DNA of 64,000 bases, taken from NCBI GenBank assembly GCA_963585895.1, contig OY757915.1, positions 87,020,480 through 87,084,479 of the forward strand. The letters run 5' to 3'. Each line of letters starts with the position of its first letter. Position 1 is the stretch's first letter. Shown here in pieces: positions 43,620 to 54,015 of the stretch. The position numbers and the translations under genes are program-made. The DNA is from Sepioteuthis lessoniana (taxonomy: Eukaryota > Mollusca > Cephalopoda > Myopsida > Loliginidae). Below the pieces are notes generated by a model. That model was not told the DNA's origin. It made no database searches and worked only from the letters and a program-made list of their open reading frames with translations.

Positions 43620-43790
43620 CTATTTAACTCATAGATGAGACCCTAACAGATACTACCACTCTGGGTCAGAGTGGATCTGAGAGTGTTGGCAATGAAGGAG
43701 TACTCCACATTCCTCAAACTCCAAGACTGGAGCCTCACCATCAGATGCAATTTAGTGTCATGCCTAGGACACCGTCTTTTTAGTTGTGGA
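43620..43790 (-). repeat. Element A fragment
   Basis: GGGTCAGAGTGGATCTGAGA, CTCCACATTCCTCAAACTCC, AGTGTCATGCCTAGGACACC. It continues into a diverged SINE-like block at 43800-43975. Confidence 0.55.
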
Positions 43791-43989
43791 GGTCTTCGGA
43801 TACTCTCATGACTCCATGTATAGCACTAGACCTTGCTGTTTAGTTCAAGCTATAACCCGGCATACGTGCCCGGACCCACATTTGGGTTCGTGAAACTGGG
43901 TGAACTGTAGGTCAGCCTCGGCTCTTTAACCTCGGTATGGCCTTGCAGTAGGAAAACTTAATTCAAGCCTTTGTATTACATCCTGGTCT

Positions 43990-44241
43990 TCTGAAGGAAT
44001 CAGGCGAAAAATATACAAATGTGTGAGAATGCGTAAATGTGTGTACATCTTCGAGTACATATGCATGCACAAGTGTGTATGTGTAGTGTGTATGTGTGCG
44101 TGTATACGTGTGTGTATGAGAGTTTGACTGCAAACGTGCATGCATGTCTGTATGCCAACGTGCGTAAGTGCGTATTTGCGTTCGTATGCTGGGGTGTTCG
44201 AGTGTGAGTATGCGTGTGTGTATGTGTGTGTGTGTTTGTGC

Positions 44242-44301
<60 letters not shown>

Positions 44302-44430
44302 ATTGTCGTTAACGTGTTTCTACGCTTTCTGAATTAGCCATTATTTTCTTTCGTCTGTTTTATAATCGCGTGTCAGTGCACGTCTGATTGCGTCAGTGTG
44401 CACAACGTGTGTATGAACGGATGCGTCTGT
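43990..44430. repeat. TG-rich region with (TG)n at 44236-44300
   Basis: Degenerate TGTGTATG repeats lead into a clean (TG)n. The histidine/threonine-rich minus frame 43926-44303 comes from it. Confidence 0.85.
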
Positions 44431-44520
44431 GCGTGACGCAGGAATTGCCAAAATAAGGCTAACAATATCAGACTACCTTAATGTCTCCAGCGCTTGGTTT
44501 TAAATTCTCTACTTCCTTCC

Positions 44521-44629
44521 TAAATATATATATATATATATATATATATAAGAAACGCAGAGAGCGAGTAACAGAGAGAGAGTTTCATTTTGAATATATA
44601 TATAAATTTAAAGGAATATATTCACTTAA

Positions 44630-44662
<33 letters not shown>

Positions 44663-44998
44663 TAAGTGAATATATGTATGTGCGCACGCGCGTGCTTGTA
44701 TATATGTTCATGACACATGCTTGATATGTATGTAAATAGAAATACACGTTGCTTTAAGTATATGTTGATGTGTATATATTCTTTCCGAATAAATGTAGCA
44801 TTGCTAACGCGTATGTACATATCCTATATACTTGTATGTATGTATGTATGTATGTATGTATGTATGTATGTGCATGTGTACACGTTACAGTGTGCACGTC
44901 TGTTTCTATACTATTCAATTTTCCCTTGATTTTATTTCATCATCATTTTCACGTGCATATATATTGGATGTTTGAGAGAGAGACAGAGAGAGACAGAG

Positions 44999-45075
<77 letters not shown>
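44521..45075. repeat. Cluster of microsatellites
   Basis: (TA)n at 44523-44550, GAGA run, (TA)n at 44631-44655, (TATG)n at 44834-44872, GAGACA run at 44973-45000, (TG)n at 45002-45072. Overlapping frames here are not genes. Confidence 0.9.
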
Positions 45076-45076
<1 letters not shown>

Positions 45077-45419
45077 TGACTTTTTTCAAACAATCTCTGT
45101 CGAAGACTGAAGCGTCTCCGATATCAACAACATAAGGGATATACATAATTAAATATCAAAAACTCCTAAATGTCTAATATATCGTCAGCTGGGCGACAAC
45201 AAAGTATTCTCTCCAAAAATCTTATATAATTACCAAAGAAAATTGTGATGTGTACCAATTATTAGGGTGTATCGAATTTTTTTTTTTTAATGGGGGTTCT
45301 TTTGACTTTTTTGTTTTATTTATTTATTTATTTATTTTGCTTGTTCGTTTTTTGTGAAACCTTCACTCCAAAGTTAATTTCATATGACCATTTAAAGACG
45401 GTCTATGGCTCCAACACGT

Positions 45420-45484
<65 letters not shown>

Positions 45485-45489
45485 CAATA

Positions 45490-45551
<62 letters not shown>

Positions 45552-45567
45552 CTATAGGATTATAAAT

Positions 45568-45595
<28 letters not shown>
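45420..45595. repeat. Long (TA)n microsatellites
   Basis: Three TA runs separated by short TTTC.ATAGGAT spacers (45482-45492, 45550-45565), i.e. the spacer itself is repeated. Confidence 0.95.
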
Positions 45596-45598
<3 letters not shown>

Positions 45599-45719
45599 CG
45601 GAAGTATTTTCATTTTTACACCGAATCCAAAACTTTTTTAATACAAAACTTATTCCATGTACATATCTAGAGACAAGTAATAACTCCTCTATATCCTAAT
45701 ATATATATATATATATATA

Positions 45720-46265
45720 TATAGTTGGTTGGTTGGTTGGTTGGGTATATCAACGTAGTAGGTTATTTAAGGACAAATCCTCTTTTCCATATATATATCA
45801 AATATATGATTTATAAACACATTTTGTAGATAACATTTTTAAACGAGCCTGAGCCCATTTTTGCACGCAGTTAAATGGTTTCAAATATTACTATGTAACA
45901 GTAAAAATCTAACATCAGTCATTTGTTTGCACACATTTAAATGCATGTACATATATGATTAGTAAGTGAATAAATTGTAGGCAATTTCATTTTTGAGTTA
46001 GAACTAATTTGTTTGCGCACTAATATTGCTATTGTTTCAATACAGTTAAATGGTTTCAACACTTATAATTATATTCAATTCTAATCGTTTGTTTGCAGAC
46101 AGTGAAGTGGTTACAAGTATTGCTATTCAACACTATTCATTCACTTGCACACAGTCAAATAGTTCCAAGTATTGCTGGGTAATTTAAATTAGGCACACCG
46201 TTAAAGAGTCTTAACTATTGCTCTTTAACATTAATTCTACTCAGCATTACTTATTCGTTTGCCCA

Positions 46266-46270
<5 letters not shown>
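45720..46270 (-). repeat. Element A copy, tail and middle only
   Basis: TTGGTTGGTTGGTTGGGTAT and GGTTATTTAAGGACAAATCC, then GATTTATAAACACATTTTG, AACGAGCCTGAGC and TTAAATGGTT repeats. A (TA)n tract from 46269 replaces the head. Confidence 0.65.
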
Positions 46271-46334
<64 letters not shown>

Positions 46335-46474
46335 CTTATCTTTAACATGATTATAGGTACAGGGTGGAACGATAAAATTGTCGTCATAAAGAAAATAACA
46401 CTACAGCTTTATTTTAAAACTTTTATTGAAAAAAATCAATTCAGGTAACTTGATTATGTAGTAGAGCTGACATC

Positions 46475-46806
46475 TATTCAATGTAGCCGCCTTCGGCCTC
46501 AATCACCGTCTCGATACGGATCCGGAACTGAGAGCATGCCTTTTCCATAAGCGCCGGAGGGAGCTCGGCGACTACTCGGCGGATGGTGGCGATCAGGCTG
46601 GCTTTGGTGTTGTGGAAGGTCATGTTGGTGATGTTCTCGACGTATGACCAAACGAAGTAGTCCAGCGGGTTCAGGTCAGGGGAGGACGGGGGGCAGTGGG
46701 AGAAGGGTACAAAGTCGTAGCACTCCTTCTGAAGCCAAGCCTGGGTCTCTTTGGACTTGTGGGCCGGCGCCGAGTCCTGCTGCCAATCCAGGGTCTGTCA
46801 CCAGGC
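46475..46806 (-). pseudogene. Mariner-like transposase, C-terminal catalytic remnant
   Basis: The minus strand encodes QTLDWQQDSAPAHKSKETQ (second catalytic Asp), then SSPDLNPLDYFVWSYVENI (third acidic position), ending RIETVIEAEGGYIE at a TAG (46475-46477). The DSAPAHKSK and SPDLNPLDYFVW motifs are typical of mariner-type transposases, which cut and paste the element at TA sites. The first catalytic Asp and the part before it are deleted. A stop precedes this block, so it cannot be joined to the N-terminal block in one frame. Confidence 0.78.
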
Positions 46807-46860
46807 ACCTGATTGCCCCAGGGGATCACCACACCGCTGGGGAGTTTCATCAATGATTGC

Positions 46861-47112
46861 CTAGACCTTTTCGATGAACTCCTTGATCCGGGTCTTCCTG
46901 GCGGCGTCCTCAGCCTTGGGTTTCTGCCCCACCACCTCCAAAGGTTCGTCCGATGCGTTGAGCTGTGCCCTCAAGCGTTGAACCGTCCGGATTTGCATTT
47001 TGAGGGTGCTGGCAATGGTCTTATTGTCATAACTTGGATCGGTAGAGTGCATGAGTTGTACAGCGGCGCATCTCCGATCTCGCTCGTTGAACATTGTGTC
47101 ACTTTTAGACAT
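46861..47112 (-). pseudogene. Mariner-like transposase, N-terminal DNA-binding remnant
   Basis: From a Met at 47112 the minus strand reads about 83 residues with RDRRCAAVQLMHS, NKTIASTLKMQIRTVQRLR (a helix-turn-helix arrangement), and RIKEFIEKV before a stop. It would bind the terminal inverted repeats. An upstream extension to 47199 in the same frame includes untranslated leader. It is separated from the catalytic remnant by the internal deletion. Confidence 0.7.
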
Positions 47113-47304
47113 GATAGAAGGCTCCAATCGCTTTTGGGATTTGTACACCACGGGCCAACTAGTAGATGGTCTGCAACAAAAAAGAAAGCCGGTTTTCATT
47201 AAGCGGAAATGGAATCATGTCTTCTTTTCTAGGGTGACAATTTTATCGTTCCACCCTGTATGATAATATTATGATTATATATATATATATATGTATATAT
47301 ATAT

Positions 47305-47535
47305 CTTTAAGAAAAAACCAAAGAGCGGTTAATTTAGGATTATAAATTTATTTCCATCCTGTTTTTCAGTTTCTGGTGTAAACCAAAAACACGAAGAAAA
47401 ATATAACAGGACTTCTTCAGATCTGAAGTCCTGTTATATTTTTCTTCGTGTTTTTGGTTTACACCAGAAACTGAAAAACAGGATGGAAATAAATTTATAA
47501 TCCTAAATTAACCGCTCTTTGGTTTTTTCTTAAAG
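47305..47535. repeat. Perfect palindrome with 111-bp arms
   Basis: 47305-47415 is exactly complementary, as far as I can read, to 47425-47535, with a 9-base loop TTCAGATCT. The outer ends read CTTTAAGAAAAAACC and GGTTTTTTCTTAAAG. The arms contain no dinucleotide repeat. Confidence 0.92.
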
Positions 47536-47539
47536 AAAT

Positions 47540-47935
47540 ATTGCTCTGTAAAAAATTACATTGAGCTCTCCACCAGGAAAATTTAAATGTTCAGCTCCTG
47601 AATGATTTTCTTGTCCTGAAGGAATTACTCCCATCTCTGGTTTAACTGGACCGAATAATACTATATATATATATATATATATATAATATTGATGATATAT
47701 ATGTGTGTGTGTTCAAAGAAAATAGGATTGATTGTTTTTAACGGCATGTCAACCCATTTCAGGATATTTTCATTTTTATGTAAGTAAGGTTATGTGATAT
47801 CAAGTCTTCCTATCTAATTCTAATAATTTGCAGCAGTTTCATGGTTTCAAGTAACTAATAATAAGAATCCTTAGTAAACAATGATAGCTTCAAATGACTA
47901 TTCTTAATCCAAATAATTTAGTTATATTACATTTG
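47540..47935. other. Stretch without recognised features
   Basis: (TA)n at 47662-47686, then a possible remote element A relative (TAACGGCATGTCAACCC) at 47739-47760 as in 11050. Otherwise nothing. Confidence 0.4.
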
Positions 47936-47939
47936 TATT

Positions 47940-48140
47940 CTAACACTAATAATTTTTAAACACTTCTATTTGACCCATAAATGGGGCCCTAATAAGTACC
48001 ACCGCTCCTAGTCTGAGTTGGCAATAAAGGGGTACACTACATTCCCCGGCTTTCCAGAAATGGAGTCTCACCATCTCATACGATTCATTGTCATACACAT
48101 TTGGAGGGGTCTTACTCCTCTGCAAGTATATTCATAGCCC
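47940..48140 (-). repeat. Element A fragment, diverged
   Basis: TATTTGACCCATAAATGGGG, CCTAGTCTGAGTTGGCAATA, ACTACATTCCCCGGC, GGAGGGGTCTTACTCCTC. Confidence 0.5.
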
Positions 48141-48149
48141 CGATGTTTA

Positions 48150-48801
48150 CGTGAATTAGAAGAAGCAATGCAAAAAGCAAATATTGGCAATAAAATTAAG
48201 ATGCTCTGTTGTTCCAAAGCAAAGCAGTATAAAAACTAAAAAGACAGTTAACTTTTTATTTCTGTGGTACAAAATGATACGATCATAAGACAAGAGAAGA
48301 AACTATTTGTATGCTAAACAAAAAGTTTAATATAATGTATGTATATACATATTCTTAACACATTATTGTACTACTCCTATCTTATGGCTTTTGACATTTT
48401 GTACTACATGAAACTTCTAGTAACAACGATGAGAACAGAAATAATTGTCTTTTTAGTTAATATATATATATATATAGTCAGGATTATCCTGATTATCCGC
48501 TCAGAAAAACCTAGGTAGGTAGTTTCTGGTTCATTTTAATATTCTAGTTTTATTCTACTTAGTGTATTGAGTCCTTTTACGTATTAGCTTAGGTAACTCT
48601 GTCGGCTGTTTTCCTTTTGGCTAGACATTGCTGTAGCGGTTGATTATTTTCAAGCAGTACATATGTTGATATTCTTTTCTTTTTTTATTTAATTTTTTTT
48701 CATCGATATCAGTTTGTGTAATATTTCTTTTACAAATTGCCTCATTTTTTTTTTCTTCACATTGCCAGAGTTTTAGAAATAGAAATAGGTATAAAAATAA
48801 A

Positions 48802-48841
<40 letters not shown>

Positions 48842-48895
48842 GAAAAATTATTTTAAAAAGAGAAATCACACTTTGATGAAAGACAACTAAGATAC
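48150..48895. other. AT-rich stretch without a gene
   Basis: (TA)n at 48461-48474 and 48807-48840. Nothing else recognised. Confidence 0.4.
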
Positions 48896-48899
48896 TACT

Positions 48900-49100
48900 A
48901 AAACAAAAATCAAACGAAACTAAAGGGTCCTTTCAACCGGTGCTTTTTCAATATCAACAACCGGTAAAATTATTACACTAAAATTATCTACAAAATTGGA
49001 ATGATAAATCACAAAGTCGTAGAGAAGAAGGACGGAAAAAAACTATTATAAAAACGCACCGGTTGAAAGGACCCTGTAGTTTTGTTTTTGTTTTTGTTCA
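48900..49100. mobile_element. Foldback MITE-like element
   Basis: AGGGTCCTTTCAACCGGTGC (48924-48943) is perfectly inverted at 49056-49075 and the complementarity extends outward through CTA.AGGG / CCCTGTAG and A-rich/T-rich flanks. About 110 bp lie between the arms, with a second CAACCGGT-like word near 48957. No coding potential. The superfamily is not identified. Confidence 0.7.
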
Positions 49101-49159
49101 GTTGTTTTTCTTTTACCTTTTTCTTTTTGTTTTTTGTCGTATTTTAGTCGTCTTTTATT

Positions 49160-49248
49160 AAACTATGATTCTTTTATTCAGAATAATTTTTCATGTATAT
49201 TGTACCGAAAATTTATGTATACATATATATATATATATATATAGATAA

Positions 49249-49287
<39 letters not shown>

Positions 49288-49330
49288 GGAGAGGGAGCAT
49301 TCTCTAAAAAGTTGCACGTGGAGATATAAT
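49160..49330. repeat. Duplicated segment with (GAAA)n, copy 1
   Basis: ATCATGTATATTGTACCGAA-type start, TA run, (GAAA)n at 49246-49287, then GCATTCTCTAAAAAGTTGC and CACGTGGAGATATAATCAGA. Copy 2 is at 49975-50130. Confidence 0.9.
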
Positions 49331-49489
49331 CAGATGTTAAAAATCATTTCCGAGTCTACAAAAGAAAGGTGTTGTAAAACTGCCAATAAAATTTCGTAGA
49401 GGAAACCACTAATAAATTTTGTAAAAGAAGGAAACACTCAAGGCATTACTGTTCCGAATAAATACAATTTCTTGTTGTTCGATATTTGC

Positions 49490-49690
49490 AGGAACTGGAG
49501 TGTCTCTATAGATCTGGAACCTTACCTTTCCTTTCCAGCTGAGATAACTTTAACCACCCAGCGTCCTGATCTTGTGATCTGGTTGGTTGATTCAAAAGCG
49601 ATTTACATGACTGAGTTAACGGTCCCTGTTTAGGAAAACATTGACAAGTCATATCAACGTAAATTGGAAAAGAACGAAGACTTATCTTCT
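49490..49690 (+). pseudogene. Restriction-like endonuclease remnant (PD-(D/E)xK type)
   Basis: The plus strand reads LEPYLSFPAEITLTTQ, RPDLVIWLVDSKAIYMTELT, VPV, stop, ENIDKSYQRKLEKNEDL. The RPDLVIW...ELTVP...RK pattern resembles the PD-(D/E)xK nuclease domain of R2-like LINEs and of some uncharacterised invertebrate proteins; a TAG interrupts it. About 65 residues are present, followed at once by LINE E in the other orientation. Confidence 0.42.
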
Positions 49691-49960
49691 AGGTTGGTTT
49701 GGGCATATACCATTTCCTAGTGTGGCCAAATTTCGGTATCTTGCACAAGTCCCACTGACTCACCTTTCCCACCCAGTCGTGTCTTCTAGTTTTATTCCTT
49801 TAGTGCAGGTTTGTTGCATTTGCTTGTTATGTGATCAGCTGTTTCATCTCTGTTACCACACAACCTACACTTGCTATACTGCTATCAATTTTCGCTTCGA
49901 TATAATTGGTCCTCAAGACATTAGTTTGTGCTGCAAATAAGAGATTCAGTTTCTCTCTTC
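49690..49960 (-). pseudogene. LINE E zinc-motif fragment
   Basis: Minus strand: RHDWVGKV (inverse of CCACCCAGTCGTGTC), VSQWDLCKIPKFGHTRKWYM, and upstream a CVVTEMKQLI block matching the CRLCGDR.ETINHI position. It ends near the SINE- or LINE-derived A runs at 49960. Confidence 0.65.
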
Positions 49961-49974
49961 CGGTTTTTAAAGTA

Positions 49975-50039
49975 TAATTCTTTTATTTAAAATAATGTAT
50001 CATGTATATTGTACCGAAAATTTATAAATATATATATAT

Positions 50040-50086
<47 letters not shown>

Positions 50087-50130
50087 GGGAGCATTCTCTA
50101 AAAAGTTGCACGTGGAGATATAATCAGACG
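49975..50130. repeat. Duplicated segment with (GAAA)n, copy 2
   Basis: Same order as copy 1: TCATGTATATTGTACCGAA, short TA run, (GAAA)n at 50041-50084, GCATTCTCTAAAAAGTTGC, CACGTGGAGATATAATCAGA. Confidence 0.9.
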
Positions 50131-50470
50131 TATCTTCTAAGTTGTTTTGGGTATATACCATTTGTCCGTGTGGCCAAATTTCGATATCTTGTACAATTCC
50201 GAGTGACTCATCTTTCCCACCTAGTCGTGTCTACTCTTTTATTCCTTTAGTGCCAGTTTGTTGCATTCGCTTGTTATAATTGGCCCTTATGACATTAGTT
50301 TGTGCTGCAATTAAAAGAGTTTCAGTTTTTCTCTTCAGGTTTCCTCTTCTTAGCCATGCTTAGGTCCTTATTTTGTTGATTGACGCATCCATGTAGTTAT
50401 TTTCCTTCCCATTTTTATTTCTAGATGTTCGAATTGTTTGTTTTTTTCTGTTTTTCCTTAAGTTATTTAT
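50125..50470 (-). pseudogene. LINE E zinc-motif fragment, second copy
   Basis: Same minus-strand region as 49690-49960 (inverse of TTCCCACCTAGTCGTGTC and AAATTTCGATATCTTG), here lacking the segment between the CVV block and TTGCATTCGC, and extending further towards the N-terminal side (inverse of ATCCATGTAGTTATTTTCC). Confidence 0.62.
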
Positions 50471-50483
50471 GTTCATTTTGTGT

Positions 50484-50766
50484 TTACCATATTTACCAAC
50501 CCCTCCGCTCGGGCAGGATATGACACAAGGTTAAATTTCAAGCGGAGTCTAACAGGTTTGAATTCAGAGTTTTCCTTCTCCTAGACTAGTTGCCTCACCA
50601 AGGCTGAAGAAACAGACTGCCCTACTATTTACCCATAGCTGAAGGGAGAATAATTTCCAAGAGTATTAGAGCTATGTGAAATGCAATCAGTCTCGTCTAG
50701 GATTTGAACTCGTGTCGGCGTGTCCATTTCCTTCGACGATAACCATTACACCACGGGCACCTCCTT
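50484..50766 (-). repeat. SINE C, near-complete copy
   Basis: 3' end (inverse of CAACCCCTCCGCTCGGGCAG), body, B box (inverse of AGGATTTGAACTCGTG), A box (inverse of ACCATTACACCACGGGCACC). Confidence 0.75.
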
Positions 50767-50929
50767 CATTTTGTGTTTACAGGCTGCTGTAATTAATATT
50801 TCTTGTATATTCATCGAGTTTTTGAATTATTGAAATAACACATGGAGGCTGTTTATATTATAGCACTGATGAAAGCCATAGTGCATGGTCATCAATTTCT
50901 TTGTCCTTTGGTAAATTTGTCTGAGAACC

Positions 50930-51135
50930 TCCCTAATATATTTTAAGGATAATCCAGAGTATGTCTGTCCAGGTGTTTATTCATTTGATGAGATTCCTAC
51001 TACTGAGTTTTAGCAATTTACAAATCGTTTTGCTTAGATGTGACACAAGGCCAAATGAATGGGACACCCAATGAGATTCGAACTCACTCGGGAAGGCTTG
51101 CTAGTCTAGCTTGCTGATATTTACACCATCAGAGG
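50930..51135 (-). repeat. SINE H copy
   Basis: B box (inverse of GAGATTCGAACTCAC), A-box region (inverse of TGATATTTACACCATCAGAGG), body with AGCAATTTACAAATCG. Confidence 0.55.
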
Positions 51136-51715
51136 CCCCCTTTCTGCTGCAGAGATTGGTTTCAAGATGTTTTCTTGTTCTTCTGAGATACGCTTTTGTC
51201 ATTCTTTTCTTTTTATCTTTGTTCGATGATGTCCGCTCCAATATTCCCAGGAATTTTCTTTTTCTCCAAGAATACTGTTGCATTCCAGATTTTATAGTTC
51301 TATTTTATTCATTGTTTCTCTTTTCCCTCTTTTCATTATCAGCGAGGCACATTTTTCATTCCCTAATTCTGTTCCAATATCTTTGCTGTATATATCAGAC
51401 TTTTTAGTTCTTTTTCCTTTTTTTTTTTTTTTTTTTTTTTTTTGCAAATATCTTTATATCACTCATATACTTGAGTTGTTTTATCTTTTCTTGTGACTTT
51501 GTACATTTAGCTTTCAATGCATTTTCTTTATGTGTAATTAAGTGGCCTCATTGCTATAACAGTAGCGAGAGTGAGTCTTCCGGAAAGATACCTCTTTGGA
51601 TTTTCACTTCTGTTTGGGTTCATTTTCCTGTTGCTAATTGCATTTTTTCCGTCTTCTATAGCTTTTGTGATGAAGTTTATGTCTTTCTCGAATATTTTGA
51701 ACATTATTATTATAA
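51130..51715 (-). pseudogene. LINE E fragment, RT C-terminal part
   Basis: Minus strand, in order: NFITKAIED, NRSENPKRYLSGRLTLATVI (51530-51700) with a broken frame that still aligns with the RT palm region preceding the RGIFQGD-type motif, then KRKFLGILERTSSN and AYLRRTRKHLETNLCSR (51140-51260), the region following the catalytic palm. A T run lies at 51418-51443. Many stops. Confidence 0.55.
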
Positions 51716-52090
51716 TAATTGGCCTAGTGGGTAGAGTGTTCACCAATGGTCCGGGAGACCTGGGTTCAATCCACAGGAGTTTGTGCGTGTCATTTGTCTT
51801 TGTTATTATTAATATTATTATTATCATTTACTCCTTGAGAGTTTTTCACATCAGCGTTAGTTGATGGTCTTTCGCTGAAGTTTGAGTGACAGCAAGTCTC
51901 CTCAAGTCTCCAGAACTCTTCTCATCATTCTCGCCGTTCTCCATAATGCTGTAGATTGGATGGTCTCCAACCTCCAAGTCCTTCAGTCCCTTTAATAATC
52001 CTTTGGAGAGTAGTGCCCTTCCCCTACACCTCGGTGTAGTAGCTATTGAAAAGGGAGCCTTCGGGTCCCCGTCGACTATGGTCTCCGACT
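51716..52090 (+). repeat. SINE D split by a LINE E 3' fragment
   Basis: SINE D head with A box GGCCTAGTGGGTAGAG and B box GGGTTCAATCC at 51718-51770. From 51775 to about 51995 the sequence is LINE E on the minus strand (inverse of TGTGCGTGTCATT and of AGCAAGTCTCCTCAAGTC). The SINE D 3' half (CTACACCTCGGTGTAGTAG, CTTCGGGTCCCCGTCGAC) follows at 52005-52090. Confidence 0.65.
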
Positions 52091-52287
52091 TTACTTTATT
52101 TGGTATATGTTCGCGTAGCGTTAAATCGAGAAAACTCCATTCCGTCGGTCTTTGTCTAATAGCTATGCCTTCCTTTTTTCTTTTCTTTTTATTTAATTTG
52201 TATCAATGCATAAATAAAAAGACAACCACCATACAATAAAAACGAATATCATTTAGTATTATTTATTATACGACTCTACAGCAGCGG

Positions 52288-52527
52288 GGTGTCCGCATGG
52301 TGTAATGGTTGAAGCGATGGACTGCGGAATCGTAGTAAGCGAGTTCGTTCACCAGTCGCGCTATTACGTTCACTTTCGGGCAAATACCCTTGGGAAAGGC
52401 ATGAACCCCCTTATCCTCCCAGCTATGGGTTAAATAGTACCACTACTGTTCTTCTAGAAGAATGGCTTTGGCATTAAATAACCTACAATGGTTGATATGC
52501 CATTAAACAAAGAAACCAAACCAATCT
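52288..52527 (+). repeat. SINE B, full-length reference copy
   Basis: GGTGTCCGCATGGTGTAATG, A box to B box (GCGAGTTCGTTCACC), CGCTATTACGTTCACTTTC, CTTGGGAAAGG, CCAGCTATGGGTTAAATAG, GAAGAATGGCTTTGGC, then the hairpin tail GGCATTAAATAACC...GGTTGATATGCC and a final AAACAAAGAAACCAAACC. Confidence 0.85.
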
Positions 52528-52529
52528 AC

Positions 52530-52790
52530 AGCAGCGAAACTTTGTAAACAAAAACGAAAATTACATAAATATATATAAGAGAATTGCTTATTTGTTTAAC
52601 TACTATATATTCATATTTGAGTGATTAAATCTTTTTTATACAAAAATTTGAAATGAATATGTGTTTACAACACAAAAACTTATATAACAAAATGATCATG
52701 TTAGACATCTAGACAACTGTTTAAATGTCTACACTATTACCAGATGAGCAGGAACAATTCTAAATACTTTTCAACAAGCAATCTCGATAC
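52530..52790. other. Stretch without recognised features
   Basis: AT-rich DNA. Confidence 0.4.
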
Positions 52791-52794
52791 TTTT

Positions 52795-53095
52795 TGATAG
52801 GCATGTTTTTGCGAAACACTGAATTGTGCAAGCATAGCATCCTCACTGCTCACCAGACTTAGCTCCGTGCAACCTTTTCTTGTTTTCTAAATTAAAATTC
52901 ATCCAAAAAATAAGAGCAGTGCAGCTTTATACAATAACCAAAGAGGAATTTCAGAGGTGCTTCGATCAATGAAAAACCCAATGGAATATGTATGTAGAAG
53001 GTCAGAGGGAGTATTTCGGAGAAAATCGACGTTTCACTCATTTTTCACTTCTGTCTTTAAAAAATACATTTTCAATCTCCATACTTTTTGAATAA
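52795..53095 (+). pseudogene. Mariner transposase C-terminal remnant
   Basis: The plus strand reads SPDLAPCNLFLFSKLKFIQK, then TITKEEFQRCFDQ, stop, KTQWNMYVEGQREYFGENRR (52855-53035). SPDLAP(C)(D/N) with FLFPKLK following is the third catalytic position of a classical mariner (D34D) transposase; the usual Asp after APC is Asn here. There is an in-frame TGA. No terminal inverted repeat was recognised, and the N-terminal domain is absent. Confidence 0.7.
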
Positions 53096-53099
53096 TGAT

Positions 53100-53423
53100 C
53101 TGTTCAAAACAAGTAAGACCATTGAATTAGTTAATGACATCTATTTTTTAGAGGTAACATTAGTGCTTGCTGAGAGAATATCTTTTCTTGCTTTCAAAGT
53201 CATTTCACGCGTCTCTTTTCATTAATGATGAACATACATAGCATCACTCTCTAACTTGAAACTGGGACCCCCGCTTCGTCTTTTAGAATTTCATGCGACT
53301 AATTGGATGATGAATAAGATTGTCATTTAGTAGCGGGAATTCAAGATTTATTTCACTAAATGGTGACAGGACTCCAAATGGTGGAAATAAAACAATTACC
53401 TTTCCTAATTCAATTCAATTAGT

Positions 53424-53468
<45 letters not shown>

Positions 53469-53740
53469 CCGAAAAGAATTTAAAATCACAACTCATTATT
53501 AAAAGTTTCATGTATAAGTTAAGGAAGAAACATCAGATGAAACTTAGTTTACTGATTACATTCAAAGAGATATTTGAACCTTTAAAAGACGAGACTATAA
53601 TTTTTAAAAAATAAAAAAGAGGTTTGATTTTAACTTCTTTCAGTTTTATCGTGCTCTGCCAGCCAGCATTTGAGCACTTCTCAGATTTACCTTACGTTTT
53701 TAAATAATTTGTTTATTTTCATCTGTTGAATATATTTATA
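53100..53740. other. Stretch without a gene
   Basis: (TA)n at 53424-53466. No other assignment. Confidence 0.4.
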
Positions 53741-53743
53741 TAT

Positions 53744-54015
53744 AAAGTAAAGTTGGCGACCTTAGTTGAGGGTGACCTGAAGGCACCTTTTTCAATGGCT
53801 ACAACACCAAGGTGTAGGGGATGGCGCTACTCCTTCCCTGGATTGCTCCATTTTACCCTTGATGTTTACATAATAATGCTGAGTTTTAAGTCAGGCGGCA
53901 TCAAGTACCATTTTTGATTCTTTGGTATGACTTGACCTGGGATTGATATATATTTATTGAACCCCAGTCTCCTGGACCATTGCAGAACATTCTACTCATT
54001 AGGCCAATGGCCCGG
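53744..54015 (-). repeat. SINE D copy
   Basis: Full order on the minus strand. A TATATATTTATTG insertion splits the B-box region at about 53946-53958. Confidence 0.7.

Larger units (their letters stand above)
46358..47260 (-). mobile_element. Mariner-type transposon with perfect 23-bp terminal inverted repeats, internally deleted
   Basis: CAGGGTGGAACGATAAAATT.. at 46360-46382 is exactly complementary to 47236-47258, with TA on each side. At about 0.9 kb it is shorter than a usual ~1.3-kb element. It is GC-rich compared with the flanks. The two protein remnants are described separately. It sits next to (TA)n tracts. Confidence 0.88.

Noticed and set aside
43926..44303. 125-codon His/Thr-rich frame
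   Set aside because: Read-through of TG-rich repeats.
44770..45135. 121-codon frame with TATG and TG repeat translation
   Set aside because: Simple-repeat product.
46644..47263. Plus-strand frames of 70-129 codons in the GC-rich block
   Set aside because: Antisense of the mariner transposase remnants.
52288..52360. Possible true tRNA gene
   Set aside because: A and B boxes are present but there is no cloverleaf I could complete, and the same head recurs with a SINE body and tail.
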